Origin: Sanguibacter antarcticus
GTDB lineage: Bacteria > Actinomycetota > Actinomycetes > Actinomycetales > Cellulomonadaceae
Direction of reading: 5' to 3'
Length of the DNA: 64,000 bases
Assembly: GCF_002564005.1 (NCBI RefSeq)
Contig: NZ_PDJG01000001.1
Span: 62,001-126,000, forward strand
Part shown: in pieces, positions 52,338 through 62,459 of the stretch
How the letters are laid out: each line of letters starts with the position of its first letter
Position numbering within the stretch: position 1 is the first letter of the stretch
Made by a program: the position numbers and the translations under genes
Notes under the pieces: model-generated
What the model was told of the DNA's origin: nothing
What the model saw: the letters and a program-made list of their open reading frames with translations, nothing else
The model's database searches: none

Positions 52338-52880
52338 GTGCCTCAACCCTCCCTCCCCCTTGACGAACCAGCCCACACCACAGACCCCGCTCCAGCACCG
52401 ACCACGGGCCAGGTGACGAACCAGACCACGGGCCAGATCTCGGGTCAGGCGACGGACCTCTGCGGCCCCGACACCCTGGCCGGACAGCTCCGCGTCGCAC
52501 TCACCCGTGTCAGCAGGCGCCTGCGCGCGCAGAAGGGCGACGCCGAGCTCACCGAAGGCCAGCTCGCCGTCCTCTTCGCCATCCGCAAGCTCGGCCCGAT
52601 GACGCCTGGCGCACTCGCAGAGCACGAGAACATGCGCCCGCCGTCCATGACGAGGATCGTCAGCGCGCTCGCCGACGCGGGCCTCGTCCTCAAGGTCGGC
52701 GACGCGACGGACCGGCGTCTCGTCGTCGTCGAGATGACCGCCCTGGGCGCCAGCGAGATCGCCGAGACCAAGCGCCGTCGCAACCAGTGGCTCACCGAGA
52801 AGCTCGACGGGCTGACCGCGGAAGACCGACAGACGCTCGCCCGGGCGAGCGAGCTCCTCACCGAGATCGCTGCACGATGA
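52338..52880 (+). CDS. MarR-family transcriptional regulator
   Basis: A 180-residue regulator. The winged helix-turn-helix is at about residues 50-150 (LRVALTRVSRRLRAQ, TEGQLAVLFAIRKLGPMTPG, MRPPSMTRIVSALADAGLV and the wing VGDATDRRLVVVEMTALG). The first 45 residues are low-complexity Pro/Thr/Gln and may not all be translated; no better internal start is obvious. It overlaps the MFS exporter gene by four bases, a typical repressor-exporter pair. Confidence 0.92.
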   Translation: MPQPSLPLDEPAHTTDPAPAPTTGQVTNQTTGQISGQATDLCGPDTLAGQLRVALTRVSRRLRAQKGDAELTEGQLAVLFAIRKLGPMTPGALAEHENMRPPSMTRIVSALADAGLVLKVGDATDRRLVVVEMTALGASEIAETKRRRNQWLTEKLDGLTAEDRQTLARASELLTEIAAR

Positions 52881-54232
52881 GCCCCACGTTCTCCTCGCTC
52901 AAGTATTACAATTACCGGCTGTGGTTCGGGGCAGCGTTCGTCGCGAACGTCGGCACCTGGATGCAGCGCGTCGCCCAGGACTGGCTCGTGCTCACCGTCC
53001 TGTCGGACGACTCCGGGGTCGCCGTCGGGGTGGTCACCGCCCTGCAGTTCGCGCCGGTCCTCTTCCTCTCCGCCTGGGCCGGGGTCCTCGCCGACCGCGT
53101 CAACCGGCGCAAGCTCCTCATGATGACCCAGACGGCGCTGGGCGTCCTGGCGCTCGGTCTCGGTGCCCTCGTGCTGTCCGGCCAGGCCGAGCTGTGGCAC
53201 GTCTACGTCTTCGCGACGCTCCTCGGTTGCGTCTCCGCGATCGACGGCCCGGTCCGGCAGGTGTTCGTCGCCGAGATGGTCCCGGCCAAGAGGCTCTCGA
53301 ACGCCGTCGGCCTCAACTCCGCGTCCTTCAACGCCGCGCGTCTCGTGGGCCCAGGTGCTGCAGGTCTGCTCATCGCGCTCGTCGGGCCCGGGTGGGTGTT
53401 CGTCATCAACGGGGTCACGTTCGCTGCGACGATCTTCGCGATGTCGCGCATGCGCGTCCGAGAGCTGAACATCATGCCGGTCACCCCGCGGGCGAAGGGG
53501 CAGATCCGGGAGGGGATCCGGTACGTCCGCGGGCGGAGCGACATCGTCGTCATCATGGTCGTCGTCGGAGTCGTCTCCACCTTCGGCCTGAACTTCCAGC
53601 TGACCTCGGCCATCATGGCCCGCGAGGTCTTCGACAAGGGGGCCGGGGCGTACGGCATCCTCGGCTCGATCCTCGCGATCGGGTCGCTCGCCGGTGCGCT
53701 CCTCGCCGCCCGTCGAGAGCGTCCGCGCGTGCGGCTCGTCATCGGCGCAGCCTTCGCCTTCGGTGTGGCGAGCGGCATCACGGCCCTCATGCCGACGTAC
53801 CTGACCTATGCGATCGCGTGCATCCCGCTGGGCTTCGCGTCGCTGACGATGATGACGGCGGCGAACAGCACCATCCAGATGTCGACCGACCCGCACGTCC
53901 GGGGCCGCGTCATGGCGCTCTACATGATGGTCTTCCTCGGGGCCACCCCGATCGGTTCGCCGATCGTCGGCTGGGTAGCCGAGGCGTTCGGGGCGCGCTG
54001 GGCGATCGGCATCGGTTCCATCTCCGCGCTCCTCGTCGCGTCTGGAGCCGCCCTCTGGACCTCGCGCCACTGGAAGTACACGGTCCAGTACCAGGTGCTC
54101 CACCGGCCGCACGTCGAGGTGCGCTACGCCCCCGTCCCCCACCAGGAGGGCGAGGCGCTCGTCGACGAGCGGCGTCTGGTGGCCGACGAGCTCGGGGCGC
54201 AAGAGGCGAAGAACACCGCGACGTCGACCTGA
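52877..54232 (+). CDS. MFS transporter (EntS-like drug/siderophore exporter type)
   Basis: A 451-residue major facilitator protein with about 12 membrane helices. It shows the MFS_3 pattern (NYRLWFGAAFVANVGTWMQR, VAQDWLVLTVL, FLSAWAGVLADRVNRRKLLM, AEMVPAKRLSNAVGLNSASF). A soluble C-terminal tail of about 60 residues follows the last helix. ATG 52877 overlaps the marR stop; the frame is open upstream only as a shadow. Substrate unknown; export of a toxic compound under MarR control is inferred. Confidence 0.9.
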   Translation: MSPTFSSLKYYNYRLWFGAAFVANVGTWMQRVAQDWLVLTVLSDDSGVAVGVVTALQFAPVLFLSAWAGVLADRVNRRKLLMMTQTALGVLALGLGALVLSGQAELWHVYVFATLLGCVSAIDGPVRQVFVAEMVPAKRLSNAVGLNSASFNAARLVGPGAAGLLIALVGPGWVFVINGVTFAATIFAMSRMRVRELNIMPVTPRAKGQIREGIRYVRGRSDIVVIMVVVGVVSTFGLNFQLTSAIMAREVFDKGAGAYGILGSILAIGSLAGALLAARRERPRVRLVIGAAFAFGVASGITALMPTYLTYAIACIPLGFASLTMMTAANSTIQMSTDPHVRGRVMALYMMVFLGATPIGSPIVGWVAEAFGARWAIGIGSISALLVASGAALWTSRHWKYTVQYQVLHRPHVEVRYAPVPHQEGEALVDERRLVADELGAQEAKNTATST

Positions 54233-54246
54233 CGCGTCATGGCGCG

Positions 54247-54279
54247 AGGCGCTGCTCCTGTGCGGCAGGTGCAGCGCCT
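54247..54279. terminator. Bidirectional terminator between the convergent MFS and serC genes
   Basis: AGGCGCTGC (54247-54255) pairs with GCAGCGCCT (54271-54279). Inside, CCTG (54257-54260) pairs with CAGG (54266-54269) across a single T-T mismatch, with a five-base loop. It lies between the two convergent stop codons. Confidence 0.75.
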
Positions 54280-54298
54280 GGACGTCGTGAGGGCCTCG

Positions 54299-56295
<1,997 letters not shown>

Positions 56296-56403
56296 GTCAC
56301 ACCGGCAAAACTTGAGGCCTGGAGTGGGTGACATACCGATGGTCTCTGAGGTACCGTCATGTTGCTTCGTAGGCATAACAAACTATCGAAGTGCAAGAGC
56401 GAA

Positions 56404-56566
56404 ACGCCGAACCCTGCCATCGCTCGAGCTAGCCCACGACCCGCTGGCAGGGACGGGGGACCCATAACTGGGCACTGGTCGCAGTGTCCTCGGGGTGAAG
56501 TCGTATGAAAAGTTCATTCGGCCGGGTGTTCTCCTACCCGAACCCGACAGCTGACCTCGCAGGCGT
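56404..56566 (+). ncRNA. c-di-AMP riboswitch (ydaO-yuaA class)
   Basis: Several conserved blocks of this class occur in order: ACGCCGAACCCTGCC at the 5' end, GGCAGGGACGGGGGACCC in the centre, GGGGTGAAG, then GCCGGGTGTT and CCCGAACCCGACAGCTGACC, and a closing GCAGGCGT. The outer P1 arms ACGCC (56404-56408) and GGCGT (56562-56566) pair. It sits 14 bases before the GTG of an NlpC/P60 cell-wall hydrolase, a well-known target of this class in actinobacteria. Binding of c-di-AMP usually turns expression off. Confidence 0.93.
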
Positions 56567-56580
56567 CATTGGAGATAAAC

Positions 56581-57381
56581 GTGACCACTAGCACCACTCG
56601 TGCCCGCCACAGGCAGGCTCGGCGTCCCATCAGCCCACTGACCACGCTCGTCAGCTCCGCGACCGGCAACGCCGCCGTCATGGGCCGTCGCACGGCCGTC
56701 GTCGCTGCGTCCTCGGGTCTCCTCGTCTCGTTCATGGGCGCTGGTGCGGCCATGGCTGCTCCTGCATCCAGCAGCCCGGCACTCAACTCCGTCGACGTCT
56801 CTGCGCTCACCACGCAGGCGCGTGCGGCACTGAACACGGCTCCTGCCGTCACGGTCGCCGCCGACGCGACCTGGACGGTCGAGCAGACCGCGGTCTCGGT
56901 CACGCCGAAGCCCGAGGCTGCCCCGGAGGTCGAGCGCACCGTTGCTGCCACGCGCAGCGCCGAGCGGACGTCGCTCACCGAGGACACCACGACCACCGCG
57001 AGCGCCACGACAGAGACGGCAGCGGCCTATGCGGTTCCCGCATCGGCTGCCGGCAGCTCGATCATCGACATCGCGAGCCGCTACGTCGGTGTCCCGTACG
57101 TCCTGGGTGGATCGACCCCTGACGGCTTCGACTGCTCCGGCTTCACCGCGTACGTCTTCGCGCAGGCAGGGATCTCCCTCCCGCGCACGGCAGCCGCACA
57201 GCACTACGCGGGGACGATCATCTCCCGCGACCAGGCGCAGGCCGGTGACCTCATCTGGTCTCCTGGGCACATCACGATCTACGCCGGTGGCAACACCCAG
57301 ATCGATGCTCCCAAGCCCGGTGGAAGCATCCAGTTCCGCTCGATCTGGCAGTCCGACCCGGTGTTCATCCGTATCGGCTGA
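56581..57381 (+). CDS. NlpC/P60 peptidoglycan endopeptidase
   Basis: A 266-residue secreted enzyme. An N-terminal basic segment and hydrophobic signal region (about residues 38-62) are followed by a variable Thr/Ala/Glu-rich stretch. The NlpC/P60 domain starts near residue 159 (IIDIASRYVGVPYVLGG), with catalytic Cys185 (DCSGF) and His230 (GHITIYAG). It cleaves peptide crosslinks within peptidoglycan. GTG 56581 has GGAGAT just upstream. The c-di-AMP riboswitch ties its expression to envelope and turgor status. A terminator follows. Confidence 0.93.
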   Translation: MTTSTTRARHRQARRPISPLTTLVSSATGNAAVMGRRTAVVAASSGLLVSFMGAGAAMAAPASSSPALNSVDVSALTTQARAALNTAPAVTVAADATWTVEQTAVSVTPKPEAAPEVERTVAATRSAERTSLTEDTTTTASATTETAAAYAVPASAAGSSIIDIASRYVGVPYVLGGSTPDGFDCSGFTAYVFAQAGISLPRTAAAQHYAGTIISRDQAQAGDLIWSPGHITIYAGGNTQIDAPKPGGSIQFRSIWQSDPVFIRIG

Positions 57382-57394
57382 TATCTCTCCTGTT

Positions 57395-57432
57395 GACGAA
57401 GCCCGGACCGCATCTGCGGTCCGGGCTTCGTC
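57395..57432 (+). terminator. Terminator after the NlpC/P60 gene
   Basis: A perfect 17-bp stem, GACGAAGCCCGGACCGC (57395-57411) with its complement at 57416-57432, and a four-base loop ATCT. Confidence 0.88.
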
Positions 57433-57554
57433 ATGTCCGGATCTGTCCTGGTCGACCGTCAACCCGGTGCATGGTGGATGCGGGTTTCGCGTCATGGGAG
57501 CGTAAAGTCGTTGACGAGTAACGTCTTGGACCATCACGTCAAGGGAGTCTCCTC

Positions 57555-58490
57555 ATGAGCCGCACCGAAGCAATCCTCGTCGGTATCGACGGTTCAGCAT
57601 CGAGCCTGCACGCACTCGACTGGGCGACCGCCCTCTCGAGACGGTCCGGCCAGCCGCTGACTGTCGTCTGCTCCTACTCCTTGCCCTCGTTCGCGGCAGC
57701 GTCGCTCGACGGCGGCTACGCAGCGCTCGACGACTCCTCGATCCAGGCAGGGGCCCGCGTCGTCCTCGACGAGGCTGTCGCCCGCGCGGAGCTCTCGGGC
57801 GTGACCGTCACAGCGCACCTCACGACAGGTGACGCGGCCGGGGTGCTCATCGAGATGTCGAAGGACTTCTCCTTGGCTGTCGTCGGCACGCGTGGGCGCG
57901 GTGGGTTCGCCGAGCGGCTCCTCGGAACGGTCTCCTCAGCGCTCCCCGCCCACGCCCACTGCCCGACGGTCGTGGTGCCGCTCCGCTCCGAAGAAGCAGC
58001 GCCTGACGAGGACGCCGTCGCGCCGCTGCACCGGATCATCGTCGGGGTCGACGGGTCGCCCTCCGCTCACGGAGCGCTGGACCGTGCGATCGAGCAGGCG
58101 ATCCTGTGGGAGGCCGAGCTCGTCGCCGTCGCCGGCGTACCCGTCGGTTCAGGGTCGGGGCTGCTCGCATGGCTCCCGGCGTCGATCGACCACGAGCAGG
58201 TCCTCGAGGACGTCACGAGGGGCCTCAACGACATCGTCGATGCCGCCGAGGCGGAGCACGCGGGCCTGAAGATCAAGCGCATCGTGCTCGACGGCACCGG
58301 CGCAGAGCTCCTCACCGAGTTCTCCACCGCCAGCGACCTCCTCGTCGTCGGTTCGCGTGGGCGTGGCGGCTTCGCAGGGCTCCTCCTCGGCTCGACGAGC
58401 CAGGCGGTCCTCCACCACTCCGAGTGCCCGGTCATGGTCGTCAACAAGCACTGCGACGCCCCACGACCTGCTGACAGCGCGTCGCTCTAG
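57555..58490 (+). CDS. Tandem universal stress protein (UspA family)
   Basis: A 311-residue protein made of two Usp domains (about residues 5-145 and 155-300). Each ends with the ATP-binding pattern G-x2-G-x9-G-S/T (GTRGRGGFAERLLGTVS and GSRGRGGFAGLLLGSTS). Tandem Usp proteins in actinobacteria are linked to dormancy and hypoxia responses; the exact role is not known. ATG 57555 is preceded by GGGAG. The 3' end overlaps the convergent ornithine aminotransferase gene by four bases. Confidence 0.93.
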   Translation: MSRTEAILVGIDGSASSLHALDWATALSRRSGQPLTVVCSYSLPSFAAASLDGGYAALDDSSIQAGARVVLDEAVARAELSGVTVTAHLTTGDAAGVLIEMSKDFSLAVVGTRGRGGFAERLLGTVSSALPAHAHCPTVVVPLRSEEAAPDEDAVAPLHRIIVGVDGSPSAHGALDRAIEQAILWEAELVAVAGVPVGSGSGLLAWLPASIDHEQVLEDVTRGLNDIVDAAEAEHAGLKIKRIVLDGTGAELLTEFSTASDLLVVGSRGRGGFAGLLLGSTSQAVLHHSECPVMVVNKHCDAPRPADSASL

Positions 58491-59704
58491 CCGTCCTCGG
58501 CGAGCACGTCGCGGAGCTGGTCGAGGCCGTGGTCGAGGTCCTCGACAGAGATCGTCAGCGGCGGCGCCAGCCGCAGGGTCGATCCGTGCGTGTCCTTGGC
58601 GAGCACGCCTCGTCGCAGCAGCGCGAGGCACACCTGCTTGCCTGTGCCCCAGGCAGGGTCGACGTCGATGCCTGCCCACAGGCCGGCGCCGCGCACGTCC
58701 ACGAGCAGCTCCTCGGTCACGAGGTCGTCGAGCCGCGCCTGGAGGTGGTCGCCGAGAGTGCTCGCTCGCTCCTGGAGGTCTCCCGTGCTCAGGAGGTCCA
58801 CGACCGCGAGCCCGACCGCGCACGCGAGCGGGTTGCCGCCGAACGTGGAGCCGTGCGTTCCCGGTGTGAAGACCCCGAGGACGTCCGAGCGACCGACCAC
58901 CGCGCTCACCGGCACGATGCCGCCGCCGAGCGCCTTGCCCAGCACCACGAGGTCCGGGCGCACGTTCCACAGGTCGCACGCGAGCGTGGTCCCCGTCCGG
59001 CCGAGGCCTGACTGGACCTCGTCCGCGATGAGAAGGATCCCGGCGTCGTCGCACAGGGCGCGGAGGGAGGGCCAGAAGCCGGGCGCGGGAACGATCACGC
59101 CTGCCTCGCCCTGGATAGGTTCCATGAGGACGGCGACGGTCGAGGAGTCGATCGCGGCCTCGACAGCAGCCGCGTCGCCGAAGGGGACCACGCGGAAGCC
59201 CGGGGTGAACGGACCGTAGCCGGCCCGAGCGTCGTCATCGGTCGAGAACGAGACGAGCGTCGTGGTGCGACCGTGGAAGTTGTTCTCCGCGACGATGATG
59301 GTCGGGCTGGTGATACCGCGAGATGCGCCCCACTTGCGGGCCGCCTTGATCGCCGTCTCGACAGCCTCGGCGCCCGTGTTCATCGGCACCATCATCGACT
59401 CGGCAGCGCCTCCGGCGACCGACGGACCCACCAGGCCGCACAAGGCCTCCGCGAACGGGTCGAGAAGGTCGTGGGTGAACGCTCGTGACGTCAGGGTGAC
59501 ACGATCGAGCTGATCATGGGCGGCAGCCACGAGCGCAGGGTGCCGGTGACCGAAGTTCAGGGCCGAGTACCCCGCGAGCAGGTCGAGGTACCGGCGCCCT
59601 GCCGTGTCTGTCACCCACGAGCCATCGGCCGTCGCGATCGTCACCGGCAGCGGAGCATAGTTCGGCGCGAGCCGTCCCGTCCCCGGCGCTGCAGCCGCGG
59701 CCAT
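58487..59704 (-). CDS. rocD: Ornithine aminotransferase
   Basis: RocD converts ornithine to glutamate semialdehyde. The 405-residue class III aminotransferase has YLDLLAGYSALNFGHRHP near the start, MNTGAEAVETAIKAARKW, ENNFHGRTT, ADEVQSGLGRTG, the PLP lysine in VVLGKALGGG, and the HGSTFGGNPLACAVG loop of the ornithine enzymes. It begins two bases after the end of the DDAH-like gene, so the two are co-transcribed for arginine/ornithine breakdown. Confidence 0.93.
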   Translation of the reverse strand: MAAAAAPGTGRLAPNYAPLPVTIATADGSWVTDTAGRRYLDLLAGYSALNFGHRHPALVAAAHDQLDRVTLTSRAFTHDLLDPFAEALCGLVGPSVAGGAAESMMVPMNTGAEAVETAIKAARKWGASRGITSPTIIVAENNFHGRTTTLVSFSTDDDARAGYGPFTPGFRVVPFGDAAAVEAAIDSSTVAVLMEPIQGEAGVIVPAPGFWPSLRALCDDAGILLIADEVQSGLGRTGTTLACDLWNVRPDLVVLGKALGGGIVPVSAVVGRSDVLGVFTPGTHGSTFGGNPLACAVGLAVVDLLSTGDLQERASTLGDHLQARLDDLVTEELLVDVRGAGLWAGIDVDPAWGTGKQVCLALLRRGVLAKDTHGSTLRLAPPLTISVEDLDHGLDQLRDVLAEDG

Positions 59705-59706
59705 GC

Positions 59707-60600
59707 TCAGTCCAGCCCTGCAGCGCCGGCGAGGCCGTCAGGGCCGCGCGCAGGCCGGATCTCCAAGGTGCAGCACTTCGCGCCACCCCCGCCGAGGACG
59801 AGCTCTGACGTGTCGACTCCCACCGGCTCGTACCCCCGCTCCGCAAGCTGACCGACGAGCTTCGTCGCCAGCGGGTTGAGGACCACGTGATGACCGTCGC
59901 TCACCCCGTTGAGGCCGAGCACCACCGCATCGGACTCGTCCGCGATGACCGCGTCCGGGTAGAGGCCCTCGAGCACCTCGCGGCTCGACGGAGAGAACGC
60001 CGCCGGGTAGTACGCGACCTGACCGGCCCGCGCTCCGCCCTCGGTGCCCTCGAGCCCTGTACCTCCCTCGGTGCCCTCGAGCACGATCAACGCGGTGTCC
60101 AAGTGATAGAACCGCGGGTCGACGAGCTCGAGCGTGACGAGCTCGCGTCCCCAGAGCTCCGCCGCCTCGGCATGGGCGGCCACGTCCGTGCGGAAGCCTG
60201 TCCCGGCGAGGATCCGTGGGCCGACGGTGAGGATGTCGCCCTCGCCCTCGTTGCGCTCACGGGCGTCGTGCACCGTGAAGCCGTGGTCGGCGAACCAGCG
60301 CAGGAACGCCGGGCCCTCAGGCTGGCGCTCGGGGTGCGTGAAGCGCGCGCCGTACACGACACCGTCCACGACGGTCGCGCCGTTCGCCGAGTAGACCATG
60401 TCCGGGAGCCCCTCCACCGGGTCGATGTACTCGACCGTCGCCCCGAGATCGAGGTACGTGTCTCGCAACCTCTCCCACTGCTTGACGGCGAGAGCCGTGT
60501 CGACGGGCAGGTGCTTGTTCATCCACGGGTTGATCTCGTAGCTCACCGTGAAGAAGTCTGGGCGGCACATGAGATAGCGGCGGCTCTGCGGGGTGGTCAT
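59707..60600 (-). CDS. DDAH/arginine deiminase-superfamily amidinohydrolase
   Basis: A 297-residue guanidino-modifying enzyme of the dimethylarginine dimethylaminohydrolase type. It shows CRPDFFTVSYEINPWMN at the start, EGEGDIL, the active-site His in FYHLDTAL and the nucleophile in GGGGAKCCTLEIRP. It may release citrulline from dimethylarginine or make ornithine from arginine, feeding the RocD encoded just downstream. A short in-frame tandem duplication gives LEGTEGG twice in a surface loop. ATG 60600 is the start; the earlier open frame has no homology. Confidence 0.9.
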   Translation of the reverse strand: MTTPQSRRYLMCRPDFFTVSYEINPWMNKHLPVDTALAVKQWERLRDTYLDLGATVEYIDPVEGLPDMVYSANGATVVDGVVYGARFTHPERQPEGPAFLRWFADHGFTVHDARERNEGEGDILTVGPRILAGTGFRTDVAAHAEAAELWGRELVTLELVDPRFYHLDTALIVLEGTEGGTGLEGTEGGARAGQVAYYPAAFSPSSREVLEGLYPDAVIADESDAVVLGLNGVSDGHHVVLNPLATKLVGQLAERGYEPVGVDTSELVLGGGGAKCCTLEIRPARGPDGLAGAAGLD

Positions 60601-60653
60601 GCGGTGGGCCTCCCGGGCGTCGTGGGTTCTGCGTTGGCTGAGAGTACGCCGTG

Positions 60654-61142
60654 CTAGCCGCGCGCGGCAGCGGTCGCCGCGATCTCGCGGCTGACGGCGC
60701 GCAGCGCGTACCGGAGCATGAGCACGAGAAAAGGGCCCACGAGGACCCGCGTCACGCGTGCGGGAATCGGGCCGGCGAGGTGGACGTCCTCCCACCACGT
60801 GATCTGGGACGTGCGCGCCGTCGGGCCGGGGGTGACCTCGATGCCGGCGACCCCGGCGAGCAGCGGGCCTGCCTTGCGAAAGGTCGTCGACAGGGTCGTC
60901 GAGGCTGTCCCGATGAGGTCCGTGACGATCATGCGGTCGACGATGCCCGGCGTGCTGATCATCGTGAACCGGGCACCGCGGGGGAGCGGGCCGGGAGGCG
61001 CGACGGGAAACCTGCCGTGGGTCAGGGGGATCCAGCGGTCGTGGTTGCGGACGTCCGCGACGAGCGCGAACGCGTCGGCCGCTGGGAGAGGGACGGTCAC
61101 CGACGCCGCGAAGCGCAGGGCTCTCGACCGTTCGGAGGGCAC
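60654..61142 (-). CDS. SRPBCC family protein
   Basis: A 162-residue START/polyketide-cyclase-like fold (ADAFALVADVRNHDRWIPLT, ARFTMISTPGIVDRMIVTDL and a long C-terminal helix, VLVGPFLVLMLRYALRAVSR). Such proteins bind hydrophobic ligands in a cavity; the ligand is unknown. GTG 61142 is chosen because it lies one base after the stop of the upstream EcsC-like gene and the protein then begins just before the first strand. A longer frame upstream is antisense-like. Confidence 0.75.
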   Translation of the reverse strand: MPSERSRALRFAASVTVPLPAADAFALVADVRNHDRWIPLTHGRFPVAPPGPLPRGARFTMISTPGIVDRMIVTDLIGTASTTLSTTFRKAGPLLAGVAGIEVTPGPTARTSQITWWEDVHLAGPIPARVTRVLVGPFLVLMLRYALRAVSREIAATAAARG

Positions 61143-61143
61143 G

Positions 61144-61860
61144 TCAACGCTCGATCGTGACGCGCTGCGAGGCGTCGTTGATGACGGTCGGGCGGACGAA
61201 CGCCGGCGGCGGCGGACCGAACGCCTCGGTGGCCTGCTGGACCACCGTGCGAGCGAGCGCCCGACCGCCGGCGATCCCGATCGCGGCACCGATGCCGAAC
61301 GGGATGACCCGCCCGACCATGAGGGAGCCCTGCTTGACCACCTGGCGCTTGATGAACCGCTTCGCCAGGACGCTGTTGACCTGCTTGATGGTGCTCTGCG
61401 GCATCGTCGTCAGCAGCGCGGTACCCCACGCGGAGACCGACTTGCCGGACGCGTCGGCGACCGTCTGCGCCCCGGACTCGCCGAGGACGGTCGCGAGCAG
61501 GAGCGCGCGCCGCCGCTCGATGTCGTTCACCTCGATCCCGTGCACCTCGGCGACGGCGAGGGCGTAGGCGGAGGACGACGCGAAGAACGTCGCGACGTCG
61601 CCGCTCGAGAGCACCAGGCTCACGCCCGTGCCCACGCCGGGGACGGCCGCCGCGGCACCGACGGCGCCGCCGGCGCCCTGGAGGACGAGCGCGTACTCGC
61701 GGCCGAGCAGCTCGATGATGCGGGCGGGGCTGGCCTCGGGGTTGCGTCGACGCAGCGAGTCGACGTGGCTGCGGACCCGTGCCGTCGGCAGAGCGACGGC
61801 GCGGTCGATCGCAGCGTCGATGATCGGTGTGCGGGAGCTGCCCCGTGTGATGATCGCCAA
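61144..61860 (-). CDS. EcsC family protein
   Basis: A 238-residue protein with a Gly/Ala-rich hydrophobic middle (GGAVGAAAAVPGVGTGVSLV) and the EcsC-like segments HGIEVNDIERRRALLLATVL and IPFGIGAAIGIAGGRALART. EcsC proteins are membrane-associated and of unknown biochemical function. TTG 61860 is preferred because AGGAGAG lies just upstream at proper spacing. Upstream GTG/ATG codons in the same frame would add about 28 residues and overlap the OsmC gene. Confidence 0.8.
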   Translation of the reverse strand: MAIITRGSSRTPIIDAAIDRAVALPTARVRSHVDSLRRRNPEASPARIIELLGREYALVLQGAGGAVGAAAAVPGVGTGVSLVLSSGDVATFFASSSAYALAVAEVHGIEVNDIERRRALLLATVLGESGAQTVADASGKSVSAWGTALLTTMPQSTIKQVNSVLAKRFIKRQVVKQGSLMVGRVIPFGIGAAIGIAGGRALARTVVQQATEAFGPPPPAFVRPTVINDASQRVTIER

Positions 61861-61903
61861 GGACTCTCTCCTGTGCTCGTGCGGTGCGACCGGGGGTAGA
61901 GCG

Positions 61904-62434
61904 TCAGGCCTCGGACGACTGGGCGTCCACGGAACGGTCGGCACCCGTGACGGACTCGATGTGCAGTTCGACCGTAGTGCCAGCCGTCAGAGTTCGCCCG
62001 ACGGTGCACGCCTGGTCGATGGCGCGCTGCACCACGGTGAGGAGCCGCTCGGCGGCCGCCGGCTCGAGCGCCGAGAGGTCGACCTCGAGACGCTCGACGA
62101 GGGTCGGGTAGCGCTCCTCGGCGGCGTCCTTCGCGCCTGAGACGCGGATGACGGCGTCGTAGTCGTCGCCGAGCCGACGAGCGAACGGCACGTCCGAGGT
62201 CAGGCCCGTGCAGCCGGCGAGTGCGATCTTCAGGAGCTCGCCGGGCGTGAAGGTCTCGGGGGCCTCTGAACCACCGATGTGCACGACGCCACCACGCTCT
62301 GAACGGCCCGTGTAGAGCCGTGGGCCGGTGCGCTCGACCCAGAGTGCCGGCTGAGCCGGTTCGTCCATTCCTGGCGCGGTCGTGGGCTCTGAGGGCTCGG
62401 AGGAGGCTGAGGGCTGGGTGCCTGAGTCGGTCAT
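61904..62434 (-). CDS. OsmC/Ohr-family peroxiredoxin-like protein
   Basis: A 176-residue protein. About 50 N-terminal residues are a Ser/Pro/Glu-rich tail, followed by the OsmC domain (TGRSERGGVVHIGG, FTPGELLKIALAGCTGLTSD, later RAIDQACTVGRTL). The two conserved cysteines of the family are in place, so hydroperoxide reduction is plausible. ATG 62434 is the start. The gene lies between the EcsC-like and GNAT genes, all on the minus strand. Confidence 0.87.
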   Translation of the reverse strand: MTDSGTQPSASSEPSEPTTAPGMDEPAQPALWVERTGPRLYTGRSERGGVVHIGGSEAPETFTPGELLKIALAGCTGLTSDVPFARRLGDDYDAVIRVSGAKDAAEERYPTLVERLEVDLSALEPAAAERLLTVVQRAIDQACTVGRTLTAGTTVELHIESVTGADRSVDAQSSEA

Positions 62435-62459
62435 GCGGCCGATTCTCTCATCGCCGGTG

